A stretch of DNA of 64,000 bases, taken from NCBI RefSeq assembly GCF_000003855.2, contig NW_003101676.1, positions 1,300,720-1,364,719 of the forward strand, read 5' to 3'. The notes under the pieces are model-generated. The model was not told where the DNA came from and did no database searches. It saw only the letters and a list, made by a program, of their open reading frames with translations. The translations under genes and the position numbers were made by a program. This document shows, piece after piece, positions 24,726 to 34,510 of the stretch. Numbering within the stretch: position 1 is the first letter of the stretch; each line of letters opens with the position of its first letter. Source of the stretch: Blastomyces gilchristii SLH14081 (taxonomy: Eukaryota > Ascomycota > Eurotiomycetes > Onygenales > Ajellomycetaceae).

Positions 24726-25129
24726 TGTGTATAGTGTTATAAGTTGTTTTATCTTGATCAACTAATATCTTTGAATCTAGAAGCTGGTGTTCTCAGTTCA
24801 TTCAATGAGTCAATTGAGCGTTCTAAGATGTTGATTCTTATATGTAGTTCTGAGAAGAATTGAGATGCTTCTTAATATACTGCTTCAGTGAGTGCTTAAA
24901 GAAGTTCATCAGTTTGAGCTGTTATATATCATAATTCATTCAGTGTAGATTTGAGAGAAGTTGAGATATCAGTGTTAGTGTCAGTGTCAGTATCAGTATT
25001 AATGTTAATGACAGTTCAGAGAGAGAGTGTTCTAATTAAAGAAGTATGTATAGTGTTATAAGTTGTTTCATCTTAATCAACTAATATCTTTGAATTTAGA
25101 AGCTAGTGTTCTCAGTTCATTCAATGAGT
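24726..25129 (-). repeat. Rest of the 319-bp tandem duplication in outer Gypsy
   Basis: It contains the second 85 bp of unit one (24726-24810) and all of unit two (24811-25129). The 85-bp part occurs twice (24726-24810 and 25042-25129, both ending caatgagt). The 234-bp part occurs at 9537-9770 and 24811-25041. A short interspersed gtcagtgtcagtatcagt run is internal to the unit. Confidence 0.82.
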
Positions 25130-26161
25130 GTCTGTTATATCAGAAGATATATCTTGCTCTTGTTATAAGAGAACATCTGCTATTGAGTTCTGACTGCTGA
25201 GATAATAGTGTATTATAAAATGAAAGCAGCTTAAGAACTCAGATTATTGCATCTGTTATTTAATGAGTTTATAAGTAGTTATGAAGTACTTGAGATTCTT
25301 ATGATCTGTGATTATCTTAAATTTGAAGATACTTTGAAGTTCAGAGTTTCATTCTTCTAGACAGTGTACAATTGTAAGAAGTTTCTTATCATAGATCTCA
25401 TAGTTGTATTCAGCAGAACTCAGTTTCTTAGACATAAAGATGTATGATTGTAAGATATCTTTATCATTATATTACAATATAGCTCTCTCTGTAACATAGT
25501 CAGAGAAGTCAGCTTCAATAACTGTTTTATAATTAAGATTAAATATCATTAACAGAGAGATATTGATGAACATCTTCTTTATCTATATAAATACACCTTC
25601 AGTGTCTGCTGATTACTGAAATACTGAGTTCTTTCTGATAAGTTCTGTAAGTGATCTCATGATATCTGAGAAGTTTTATATAAATTGCTGATAAAAGTTA
25701 GTAAATCTGATGAAGCTTTATACATCTTTCACAGTATATGAAGCTTCTCATTCAAGATTGACAGAGACTTTCTTGAGATTCATTTGAATCTTCTTGTCAG
25801 CTTCTATGATAAAACCTAGATATTTAATACTCTTGACTTCAAAGTCACACTTATCAATATCTATTGATAGTTCTGCTTCTTATAATCATTGTAATACTCT
25901 TTACATGTATTCTTGATATTCTTTTCTGAACTCATCAGTAAAGATGAGAATGTTATCAAGATATACAGATACAAATTCATCAAGAAAATCTTAGAGTGCT
26001 CAGTTGATATACTTCTGAAATATACTGAGAGTATTAATCAGTTCAAAGAGTGTAACTATTTATTCAAAGAGATTATAATATGTTTAAAATGCTGTAAGTC
26101 ATTCATCTTCTTTAATGATATAAATTTTATAAAACATAGTAATAATATCTAGTTTTATAAA

Positions 26162-26347
26162 TCATTGAGCTTGTCTGATATGAGCTAGAGTTTTATTGAT
26201 AAGAGATAAAGAATAGTGATTCTTCTTAATTAATCTGTTTAATTCTTGATAGTTCATACAGAATTGAAGTTCTTCATCTGATTTCTTTGCAAAGAGAATA
26301 GAAGCTGCAGTGAAAGAGTTACTAATATATATAAATCTCTTATTCAA
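26162..26347 (-). pseudogene. Reverse transcriptase fragment of outer Gypsy element
   Basis: The frame reads FIYISNSFTAASILFAKKSD, then LQFCMNYQELNRLIKKNHY and SLINKTL. It matches the N-terminal RT core of Ty3/Gypsy elements (FIRPSxSPxxSPVLFVKKKDGxLRxCVDYRxLNxxTxKxxYPLPxI). The related fragment at the window start has the same segment around 470-660. Confidence 0.8.
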
Positions 26348-26999
26348 CAGATCATTGAGTGTCTTCTAAAGAAGAAGAAGTTCATCTTGAGACATATTAT
26401 AAAGAGAGCTTCATGATGACTCAGAGTTCTTATCATTCTTCTTTTCTAACTTAATACTGTGATCTACTTCTGAGTCTTGTAAGAGAGATATATTTATAAT
26501 ATTATCTTATCAGAAGACATCTAGATACTTGTGATATTATTAAGAGAGTTTTGTATGAGAATCTGTTATTGTAATACAGAATAACTTCTCTAAAGCTTTC
26601 TTGATATTAATTAAACTGATGAAATAGATTGCTACATAGTTCTGCTATCAGCAATCTTTTCAGTGACTTTCTTTTCAGAGCATTTCATAGATGTTGACAG
26701 AGATCTGTGTCAGATTCACAGTCTTATAGATGTTATCTTCATAAACTCTATTATTGTTAGAGAATATTAAGCTTCTGTTTCAAGTATTCAATAAAATATC
26801 TTATTCAGATAGTCAGACAAGTTCTAATATAAGATTATAATTAAAATTATCAACTTCATATATATAGACATCTTCATATTGATATTCTTCAACATCTATA
26901 TTCAACTTCATTATGTAATAAATATAAATGTCTTTTGAGTCATCAAATTCTGTGAGAAGTCAGAGTTTTGATAAGAAAATACACTGAAGATTGTAATAT

Positions 27000-27373
27000 G
27001 CCCCGGTGGCCGAATGGTTAATGCGGCCACTCAGTAGCGCCTTGGCGTGGGAAACCAAGGCGCGTGGGTTTGAAACCCGCAGGGGATACATTAAATCCGG
27101 AACTCAAGCACCTCAGGTTTCTAATAAATACAGAGGTGTACAAATCACTTCAATGAATCACTCTATGTTTCTGAGCTGGGAAGTTATTATCACATGTATC
27201 TAATTGTCACTCCTTTGTATTTTCCTATGTTCTTGTTATCTTGGCGTGATCTTAACACCTGTATTTCCTCCTGTATAATTAACACTTAACCTGTATTTAA
27301 CATCATGCAAGAACTCATCATAAGCTCCGCTTGTATATGAGTATAATGAAAGAATAATAATAATAATAATAAT
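27000..27373 (+). mobile_element. tRNA-derived SINE, copy 1
   Basis: This 374-bp insertion has a perfect 13-bp target-site duplication aagattgtaatat (26987-26999 and 27374-27386). Its head resembles a class II (Ser/Leu-like) tRNA, with A-box tggccgaatgg and a B-box with one change (ggtttgaaacc). The body is about 270 bp and the tail is (TAA)n. The related Gypsy fragment at 1316-1331 lacks the insertion (gaagattagaacatcttacaa), giving a paralogous empty site. It is much less mutated than the host element. A 65-codon frame across the tRNA part is not a gene. Confidence 0.92.
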
Positions 27374-28964
27374 AAGATTGTAATATCTTACAACTGAAGA
27401 TTTAATCATTATATAATAACATAGACTGCTGTCTATTATAGCTTTCATATTATACATATTATTAATTATAGTAGATATAAGAATCACATTTATTATCATT
27501 TTCTCTTTAAATTATTATTATCTGATCTCTTCAAGCTTCTGTTCATGAATTTGAATAGAAGCTAATCTTTTTCCTGTTTTATCAGAGTATTCTTATAGTT
27601 ATCTTCTGAATCTTTCTTCAATACAATGTGATTGATACAGACAGATATTGATTTATTCTTCAAGTGAGAAGATATATAGACTGATCAGCAGTTAAAAGCA
27701 ATATGTTCTGATCAGTTACAGTTGATATACACTTCTCATTGATATTTATCAGTGACTTCTTTGAGAGTGATTTCAGAAACTTGAAAGCTTATTTGAATGA
27801 TGAAGACTCTTGCTTATGTATAGACATTTGAGTTCACTCAATTCATGACATCTGTATTGTCATTCTTCAGCACAGATGTATGAGTGACTGAAGTGTAACA
27901 TCTTCTATCACTGTTCTGTATACTCTTGAGCTTGATAAGATAATCATTTAATATCTGAAGTTGTACATAGAAACCTTCATAAGTCTGGTCTTTGTCTACA
28001 CTTACAAGAGTCTGTAATAGTTTGAAAGTTAATATCTTCTTGAGTATACTAATCTTCATTCAGTTCTTTCAAGATTGATCACCTACTTCTAGAATCTTAA
28101 TATCAAAGTCAGGAATAAATGTTATGAGAGAAGTGTTTCTCTATCAGATACTCTGTAATCAATCTAATACTTTCTATTATATAACAGTGTCTTAGAACAG
28201 AATATCAAGATATTTAATAATATTATCAGATGTTCATAACACTGATTCACATACTTTTATTCATAAATGAAACTTCTGTTTCACATGATCTCTCAACTGT
28301 TTATTGATATATCAATCTTAATTGATTAGTGAACTGATAATATCTTCATCTACACTTAGTTTCACAAGTATTTCCAACCTCTATGATAAGTAGAGAGTGA
28401 GATTAGAAGTATTGAAATATGTGAGAGTATTTAAGTGTTTCTTCAATGTCTGTATTATATTTATAATCAATTCTGTTGATATTGAAATTGTCTGTGCAGG
28501 AATTTCTAGTTGAGATAATTATTGAATTTTCTTATATTGATATTGTTGAGTTGCATGCATATCAGCTATCTATTACTGTTATAATTTCAATATTGCTAAG
28601 AGTCACTGTGGTATTATATCTATACTTATATTCAAGAGTTCTCTCATATTATCATTAGATATAATTATATTGATTGTCAGATATGTGATATCTATGAAAT
28701 TGAAAGAAGTGTAATTATATAAGTATCTCATACATCTGTGATGTCAGAACTCTCAGATCTTTTACTAATATTCTCTTTATAAGATCTTACTCTCTTTATA
28801 AGATCTTGTTACAGAGTCAGAGTAACTGATAAGCAAGCTTCTATCTGAGAACTCAGTGTCTATTTAACTATTTAACTGTTTCTCTATTTCTTACATGTTA
28901 TTATACATTCAAATATCTCAGTGAGTAATTGTTTCTAATAAGGAGATAATGAATATTTTTCAAG

Positions 28965-29284
28965 TGTAAGAGATCTACACTGAATAGATCAGTATAATAT
29001 TTATAGATCTTATATAACAAAGTGAAAAACATTAGAGAAGAAAAGAAAGAGAAAGTATGAGAATCAGTAATCAAAGTGAATATTTATACATGTACATAGT
29101 GATGTACACAGTGAAACTTCAGAGTGAAAGAATAGAGGTTTTTATACATGATGAAGCTTCAGAGCAGAAGAATAGAAATTTCATAGATTTTCAGCTGAGA
29201 ATCAGTGACTGAGAATTAAAGCAGTAGAAATCTGTGAAGTGTAACAGAATAGTCTATATAATTAATTGAGTGCAGCCTGCTACA
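28965..29284 (-). repeat. 5' LTR of outer Gypsy element (degraded)
   Basis: It is 320 bp, starts TGTAAGAGATCTACAC and ends GCAGCCTGCTACA. It pairs with 7869-8188 and is followed by the target-site duplication tatag. Confidence 0.9.
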
Positions 29285-29289
29285 TATAG

Positions 29290-31256
29290 TCTATATAATA
29301 ACAGCTGATTTTATTATTATATATAATATCTTCAGTCTAAACTGAATGATCTGCTGAATCTCACATACAGAGAGTAAATATATTAAGAGTAAGATATAAT
29401 AGCATAGACAGTGTCTCTTTTTTAAATATACTTAAGTTTGAATTTAATCTTCTTTTTTTCTTCTGATTCATATCATAGTGAGTTCACTGAAATATTGAAA
29501 ATTTCATACTTATTACTGATCTGCTCTGTCTTATTATTATATAATCAGCTAAAATACTTTTAAATATTGTAGATGTTTTCTTTTTCTTATAATTAAAATC
29601 ATTTACAGTTGCTAATTATTTATCTTAAGAAGTATCAACTTCAGAAGCATATCTGAGTCTTAATCATTATATCTCTTATCTTACAATGTGAGCTTAGAGA
29701 GAAATAACTTAGTTCAGTAATTAAGCAGATTATTTCTATAGTATTTTCAGTAGTAAATCAATCACTTATTAATCTTATTATTCAGATATATACAGCTATT
29801 ATAAGAAGTAATAATCTATTAATATTTTAATTATCAAGAGAAAATGATTCTGAAGTAACTTATTAAATTATACTGAGAGCTTACTGATAACTATAATTTC
29901 TTATTAAAGTAGCAGTCAGAGCAGCAGAAATATTTAAGCTATTTTAAACTGATTCAGTTATTAGTTATCAGTCATTCTCTGCTTTAACTATAAGTACTGT
30001 TACCATGCATATCAGTGATTATATAAAAAAAGCAAAGCTTATATAATATATAAAGAAATAGATAAATATATATATTAATTTACACTATATTAAGTAAATT
30101 AAAGAATATATAGTATTTAACAACTATAATATTCTAATAGAAGAGAATAAGTATCAGAACTATAAAAATCTAGTGCAGTGAATAAATTATTAAGATATAG
30201 AAAAGATACTACTCTTATAGAAGAGCTTTTATCAAACTTTATAACTAGTATTAAGAGATTTCTTTGATAACTCTGATATATATCTGATACAGAAGATTCA
30301 AGATTTATATACAATTTATTCAGCACTGTTTAATAATCTACTGAGAATGAATAAAGAAGCTGAAGATAAGAATAATAATTTATTAAACTACTCTATTAAG
30401 TTAAAGTTAATAAAAGATTATATTACTCTGAAGATTTTTAATCATCTATTATTAAATAAGATATTAGAGAAAGTTAGTATATAATTTATAAATCTCTTTA
30501 AGCTTAAATTACTTTATTTATTTCTTAATAAGTTATAAGAATTCTATAACACTGATTAAAATAAGTTCTTAGTTTTAAAATCAGATCACTGTTTAATACT
30601 TTTCTATAATAAGTTAATATTCTCAGTTCAGTATGTCTATTCAATCAATTAATTAATTAATTAATTAATTAGTTATTAACTTACTAATATATAAACTAGA
30701 GATTGTATTCATCAAATCTCTCTTATAAAAGAGAATATTATTTAATATTAAGAGACAGAGCTTAATCAGATTATAATTATATTTATTTATAAAATGAGAG
30801 AAGTTAAGTAAATTTTCTTTACACTTATTTCTCTATATTATATTATATATGATTGTCTACTGAATCTGCTGATTTTACAAGAGAATTCTGATAATTACAC
30901 TATTATCAGACTGTTAGTGATTTAAAAAACAGTATTATATAACATTTTAATACAGAATAGTGATAAAAATGATGATTATTTAATATATAAGTCTCAGATA
31001 ATAAGATATTTATATTATAATTAAGATATCTTATTTCTTTAAATAGAATAGATAGTTAATGAATAGCAGCTGTTATACTGAGTAATAGATAACTAACTAG
31101 CTTAATAGTATTGATTTCACTAACAGAACAGTATACAGTATCTCATAGTATCTTAATAGTATTCTGATAATAACATTTATTAATTACACAGTTACTGAGT
31201 AGTGTCATGATAATATTAGAAAGTTCTGCACCATCTCAATATCATCTTGATATTTA
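29290..31256. other. Degraded AT-rich sequence of unknown origin
   Basis: About 2 kb of very AT-rich sequence lies outside the outer Gypsy element. It starts with one arm of an inverted repeat (29302-29319, partner 7836-7854 before the Gypsy insertion). A tetranucleotide run (ttaa/attaatta) lies near 30650-30670. Plus-strand frames of 30-60 codons between stops suggest a decayed coding region (for example words like NKFLVLKSDH near 30570 after crossing stops), but no family was recognised. The minus-strand 69-codon frame at 30117-30326 has no recognisable motif. Confidence 0.4.
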
Positions 31257-31282
31257 ATATTCAGTGACATGTCACTGAATAT
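31257..31282. repeat. 26-bp perfect palindrome at island edge
   Basis: The sequence is symmetric around the junction 31269/31270, with half-site ATATTCAGTGACA. It sits exactly where AT-rich decayed DNA changes to ordinary gene-bearing DNA. A CACGTG word inside gtgacacgtgacac follows 30 bp later. Confidence 0.85.
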
Positions 31283-31391
31283 AATAATGAAACATGTGTT
31301 ACAATCAGTGACACGTGACACAGGTGAAATGATGGATCCACGGTGTAATCACCGTAAATTAACCCTACGTTCTTCCCATATGGAAGGATAA

Positions 31392-31430
31392 TCTATTTTT
31401 GAGTAACCAATCATTTTCCTTTGATTTAAC
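31392..31430. repeat. 39-bp direct repeat, copy 1
   Basis: It starts tctatttttgagtaaccaat and ends ctttgatttaac. It matches 32770-32808 at 37 of 39 positions. It lies about 200 bp downstream of the minus-strand gene at 31633-32046. Confidence 0.85.
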
Positions 31431-31632
31431 GACTAGGACGGACAAATAGAAATCGGGCTCTTCAGATAGGTAGGTAGAGAAAGAAGGCAAAAAGCAAAAG
31501 ATATCAAGAAGAGGAAAATAACAGACAACTCAAACACAGCAAAGTTAATAACAGAATAAAGCCACAGGAATTTCAAATCACACACTCAGATTCCCAGCAA
31601 CACCAACACTTTTTTGTCCAGGACAAAGAAAC

Positions 31633-32046
31633 TTAGTTGTTCATTTCGTCATTTTTATTGTCGAAAGAATAGTCTGAGTCTTCCTCACTCTCTTTTCGTT
31701 TTTGGTAGGCTCGGAGGCGTTGGATGCAAACATATAGTTCATGTTTAGTCATCGGATTGAGATCGCTGGCGTTGAGAAGTTGCTTGAGCATAGCCTGTTC
31801 ATTGTCCAGACTGCTTTCCTTTTCCGACTTGCCACGCAGGATGAAGTCCTGAGCCTCTTCTAGTGCAACATAGGCGTCCCGAACTTGATCGTTGGTGCAT
31901 ACCAGTTGGCAGAGTTGATCCTGTGCTTTCTCAAGGAGCGTTTTAATTGCCTTAAAATGTTCCACCTCGCGTATCATGCTCTGCACAGCAAATGCACGAG
32001 ATACGGCCATGCCGGACGGGTCGGTGACACAGCGAGTGATTGCCAT
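31633..32046 (-). CDS. Hypothetical protein, 137 aa, probable coiled coil
   Basis: This single-exon frame starts at ATG 32046 (MAITRCVTDPSGMAVS). The frame is open further upstream, but only from a TTG. Residues about 20-60 (AVQSMIREVEHFKAIKTLLE) and 75-95 are helical with heptad-like spacing. The C-terminus is strongly charged and ends in an acidic, Asn-rich tail (EEDSDYSFDNKNDEMNN). No known domain was recognised. GC content and codon use are ordinary, in contrast with the adjacent decayed island, and the frame has no stops over 138 codons. A 39-bp element downstream is shared with the F-box gene, so the two may have arisen by local duplication of flanking DNA. Confidence 0.6.
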   Translation of the reverse strand: MAITRCVTDPSGMAVSRAFAVQSMIREVEHFKAIKTLLEKAQDQLCQLVCTNDQVRDAYVALEEAQDFILRGKSEKESSLDNEQAMLKQLLNASDLNPMTKHELYVCIQRLRAYQKRKESEEDSDYSFDNKNDEMNN

Positions 32047-32885
32047 TGTTCTTGATTTTGGAACAGCTTGTGGGATGTTGGTTCGATAGTAGAGGGAAGG
32101 AATTCTTGCCGCGCAGTATATCAAAATACAGACCAAGATATTTGGGCTGCTCCTATCCTTTTATGCTTGTAACCAAAACGGCGGAACAATCTTAGGACCA
32201 GCACCAGCTGCCAAGCAGCATGGTAAATTTTGACAGCTCACTTCTCTCTCTGGGTCATCATGCATGTAACAAGGCGCAAGCATAGTGGTGTATGTAATTC
32301 CCGGGTCAGAAATAAAGCGCTGGTGTCAAAACTGTGCATGCATGTAAAAGGGCGCATGCGCAACAAGACAAAAAAGCTCAGACAGCCTGAAATGACAATA
32401 CCCCTCTCATGCAGCTACAGAAGCAACCGGTGGGTAATAAGCATGGATACCCGGCCTGCATTTGCAAGGCAACGGGCTAGCGGTGTATGGCTCTTGCTCC
32501 AGGGGCCATCCTTCATCGAAATATGCAGCAACAAAGAGCTTGATGGAGGGTAGTGTATAACACAGCAGAGTGGAAGGCCTTCCTGCCCCACTCATGAGGT
32601 GTAAGGATGAGCCTCTGGGAAGCTCAATCCGCGCGGGGTCATTACATCATGGGGGAGCAGGCGGTCTGTCTTAGTATGAAAGGGGAGCAGGGCATGGGAG
32701 TTCTTATTGATTGAGCATCCGGAATTTCTAATTTTCCGAGATAGTTACTATTTCTTCGGCAGGCGTGGTTCTATTTTTGGGTAACCAATCATTTTCCTCT
32801 GATTTAACAAAATTATCAACAACATCGCTCAACAGAAATCAAACAAGGCCTCTAGATAGCGACGAGTAAACATGAACACTATTCT
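32047..32885. other. Intergenic, no supported gene
   Basis: It lies between the coiled-coil gene and the F-box gene. A TTG-started plus-strand frame at 32230-32553 has no recognisable domain and overlaps a minus-strand shadow. The second copy of the 39-bp repeat (32770-32808) is here, 78 bp downstream of the F-box stop codon. Confidence 0.6.
32770..32808. repeat. 39-bp direct repeat, copy 2
   Basis: It is the partner of 31392-31430. Weaker similarity continues to the right (agaaatc, then ctctagatag versus ctcttcagatag). Confidence 0.85.
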
Positions 32886-33659
32886 CTAATTCCATGTTTT
32901 CCGAATCTCCACAAGACCACCACCCCATGGTTCACGCCATCCTCGGTATTGAAGTTTTAGTTCCACCCCACAACTCTTACACGCGTCATCCAACAAGCCA
33001 GCTCTGTCTTCCCAATATTCAGCATATGATTCAATGGATACCAGCTTTAACTCTACTGAAGCTACGGTGATATAGTCTATCAGCAACTGGGGCAAGGTGT
33101 GTTGGTTTGCTTCATCATTTGCCTCTTCCACATAAAGACATTCCAACGCAGGAGGCAGATGATTGATTAGTGGTGGTTGACGCGATACTAGACATTCCGC
33201 CGGCACTTTGAGTGTGGTGAGGGTTGACAGTGTGACAAAGTTAAAGGTGGTTAGATGCACCTCACCATGGTGGTTAAGGCGAAATGACCTAAGACTGCAT
33301 AGTTGAGATAGCAAGTGCGCGACACTTTCATCTGCTGATGGGCTGAGTTTCACCAATTCATCCACCTGTCTGTCTTTTCTCAGATCATCAATCTCGAGTG
33401 TTTTGATGTACCCAGCCAAGGTTGAATCTCTATCAACCATTGTCAACAATTTTAACACATGGAAATATGCTTTCTTAGAGGCGTTCAAGTTGACTGTTTC
33501 ATAAAGGCATGGCTTGATCGAGTAGTGGAAGGATCTGCAGGTACAGGCTAGATGTGCGATGTCTCTTGTGTTCAGATGGCCCGCAATCTGTCGTTTCAGT
33601 TCAACAGGTAGTCTGATGATATTTGCCTTCATATTCTGATTAGTACTTTCATTTATCAT
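32886..33659 (-). CDS. F-box domain protein, 257 aa
   Basis: This single exon starts from ATG 33659. Residues about 14-58 form an F-box: IIRLPVELKRQIAGHLNTRD, then IAHLACTCRSFHYSIKPCLYETV, with the usual LP..L...I..+L...D+..LA.TC+.+.....P.LY pattern. The rest has leucine-rich spacing (LLSQLCSLRSFRLNHHGEV; LSTLTTLKV; LPPALECLYVEE) typical of divergent fungal F-box/LRR-like proteins. The F-box binds Skp1 in SCF ubiquitin ligases and the C-terminal part would bind a substrate (family knowledge); the target is unknown. Such genes are numerous and fast-evolving in Onygenales and often lie near repeat-rich DNA, as here. The next upstream frame (33745-34185) is on the same strand. Confidence 0.8.
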   Translation of the reverse strand: MINESTNQNMKANIIRLPVELKRQIAGHLNTRDIAHLACTCRSFHYSIKPCLYETVNLNASKKAYFHVLKLLTMVDRDSTLAGYIKTLEIDDLRKDRQVDELVKLSPSADESVAHLLSQLCSLRSFRLNHHGEVHLTTFNFVTLSTLTTLKVPAECLVSRQPPLINHLPPALECLYVEEANDEANQHTLPQLLIDYITVASVELKLVSIESYAEYWEDRAGLLDDACKSCGVELKLQYRGWREPWGGGLVEIRKTWN

Positions 33660-33744
33660 AGTTGATAGATCTTCTTGGCCTTACCCCGTGTGGAAAGTTG
33701 ACCTGGCTTTGGAATGGAGGCTGGCAAAGCATAGCGTAGCAGGG

Positions 33745-34185
33745 TCAAAAACGGTTTGCGTGTTGAAGTACTCTTGTTAAAACTTGAAGAAATATTTTGA
33801 CCAGCTGAACAGCTAACCACACCGCGGCTATTACAACTGTCCAGAAGGCAACACCAAGCAAGATAAAAGGAAGGGTAAACACTAGACACCAGCTTAAAAG
33901 TCTTTTGAAACAGGGACTGAGGAGATGATTGAGATTGGTCTTTTGTTTTGGATTCTTTGATCCCATGCCGGCTAGCATTGTGTATGCACAGAAGAGAGTG
34001 GTGGGTGCAACGCCTCTCTTTATGGAGTCCAGGCAAGAGGCACAACAGGATCCAGACTTAGCTTGACCACATTGCTTCCCACCCGGGGGACTCGGGTTGG
34101 GCGCCTGGAATTTGTTAGTATTGCAGGGGCAATCATCAGGTAGGCAAGCAACCAGCGTGCAAATGGGATGAATGATGCATCTCAT
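33745..34185 (-). CDS. Hypothetical Cys-rich protein with C-terminal membrane segment, 146 aa
   Basis: The frame runs from ATG 34185 to the stop at 33745. The N-terminal half has many cysteines (CTLVACLPDDCPCNTN; CGQAKSGSCCASCLD). Residues about 100-135 form one long or two short hydrophobic helices (CLVFTLPFILLGVAFWTVVI; AVWLAVQLVKIFLQVL), so a membrane protein is likely. No family was recognised. A second minus frame (33656-34045) overlaps most of it and overlaps the F-box start by 4 bp, so the choice between frames is not secure. The gene may also have introns that were not resolved. The upstream region 34186-34500 has no other candidate. Confidence 0.4.
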   Translation of the reverse strand: MRCIIHPICTLVACLPDDCPCNTNKFQAPNPSPPGGKQCGQAKSGSCCASCLDSIKRGVAPTTLFCAYTMLAGMGSKNPKQKTNLNHLLSPCFKRLLSWCLVFTLPFILLGVAFWTVVIAAVWLAVQLVKIFLQVLTRVLQHANRF

Positions 34186-34510
34186 TTTTAGCAGCTGTCG
34201 ATTCCTGGGTCATGGCGCATCTGCGTCAAAACTGTCATGGATCCTGGAAAGAATGCCGCTTCAATGGCGCCTCGCCCTCAGATAAGGGGATAGTGGGTGC
34301 CCGACCGTTCTACATCTAATCAGCCTTAAAAATGATAGAGTCCAATCTAAAACAGTTGGAAAATTAATGATACGAGAATTCCTCTTGCAATTTACACTAA
34401 ATCTAAATCTTACAAATATTACCAGTTTAAGCAGGGACCTTATTCTGAACAGGTATCTCTGTTTCGATTCTGAATGGCCTGGGAATCTGTCAGTGAAAAA
34501 CTAAGCTGGA
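34186..34510. other. Intergenic, possible last exon of the Cys-cluster gene
   Basis: No independent gene is seen. If the donor at 34532 is used, the exon of the gene upstream would end in this stretch at a TAA near 34426 after an acceptor cactgacag. Confidence 0.35.

Larger units (their letters stand above)
7869..29284 (-). mobile_element. Complete but degraded Ty3/Gypsy element with nested insertions (outer element)
   Basis: It is bounded by two 320-bp LTRs (7869-8188 and 28965-29284), each beginning TGTAAGAG and ending CACA or TACA, and by a 5-bp target-site duplication tatag (7864-7868 and 29285-29289). A pyrimidine tract at 8192-8209 is the polypurine tract of a minus-strand element next to its 3' LTR. 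Reverse transcriptase is recognisable at 26162-26347 and integrase at about 8700-9100. Without LINE B (9771-24713) and the SINE the element is about 6.1 kb, a normal Gypsy size. All frames are broken by stops. Confidence 0.9.

Noticed and set aside
27000..27090. Functional tRNA-Ser/Leu genes
   Set aside because: The head has A/B boxes, but the acceptor stem does not pair cleanly. Both copies continue into the same body and (TAA)n tail with target-site duplications.
27006..27203. 65-codon frame MAEWLMRPL... at both SINE copies, possibly a conserved small protein
   Set aside because: It reads through the tRNA-like head and body of a SINE. The conservation comes from the repeat, and the frame starts within the A-box.
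32230..32553. 107-codon plus frame in the first gene island
   Set aside because: It begins at TTG, has no domain, and is overlapped by a minus frame of similar quality.
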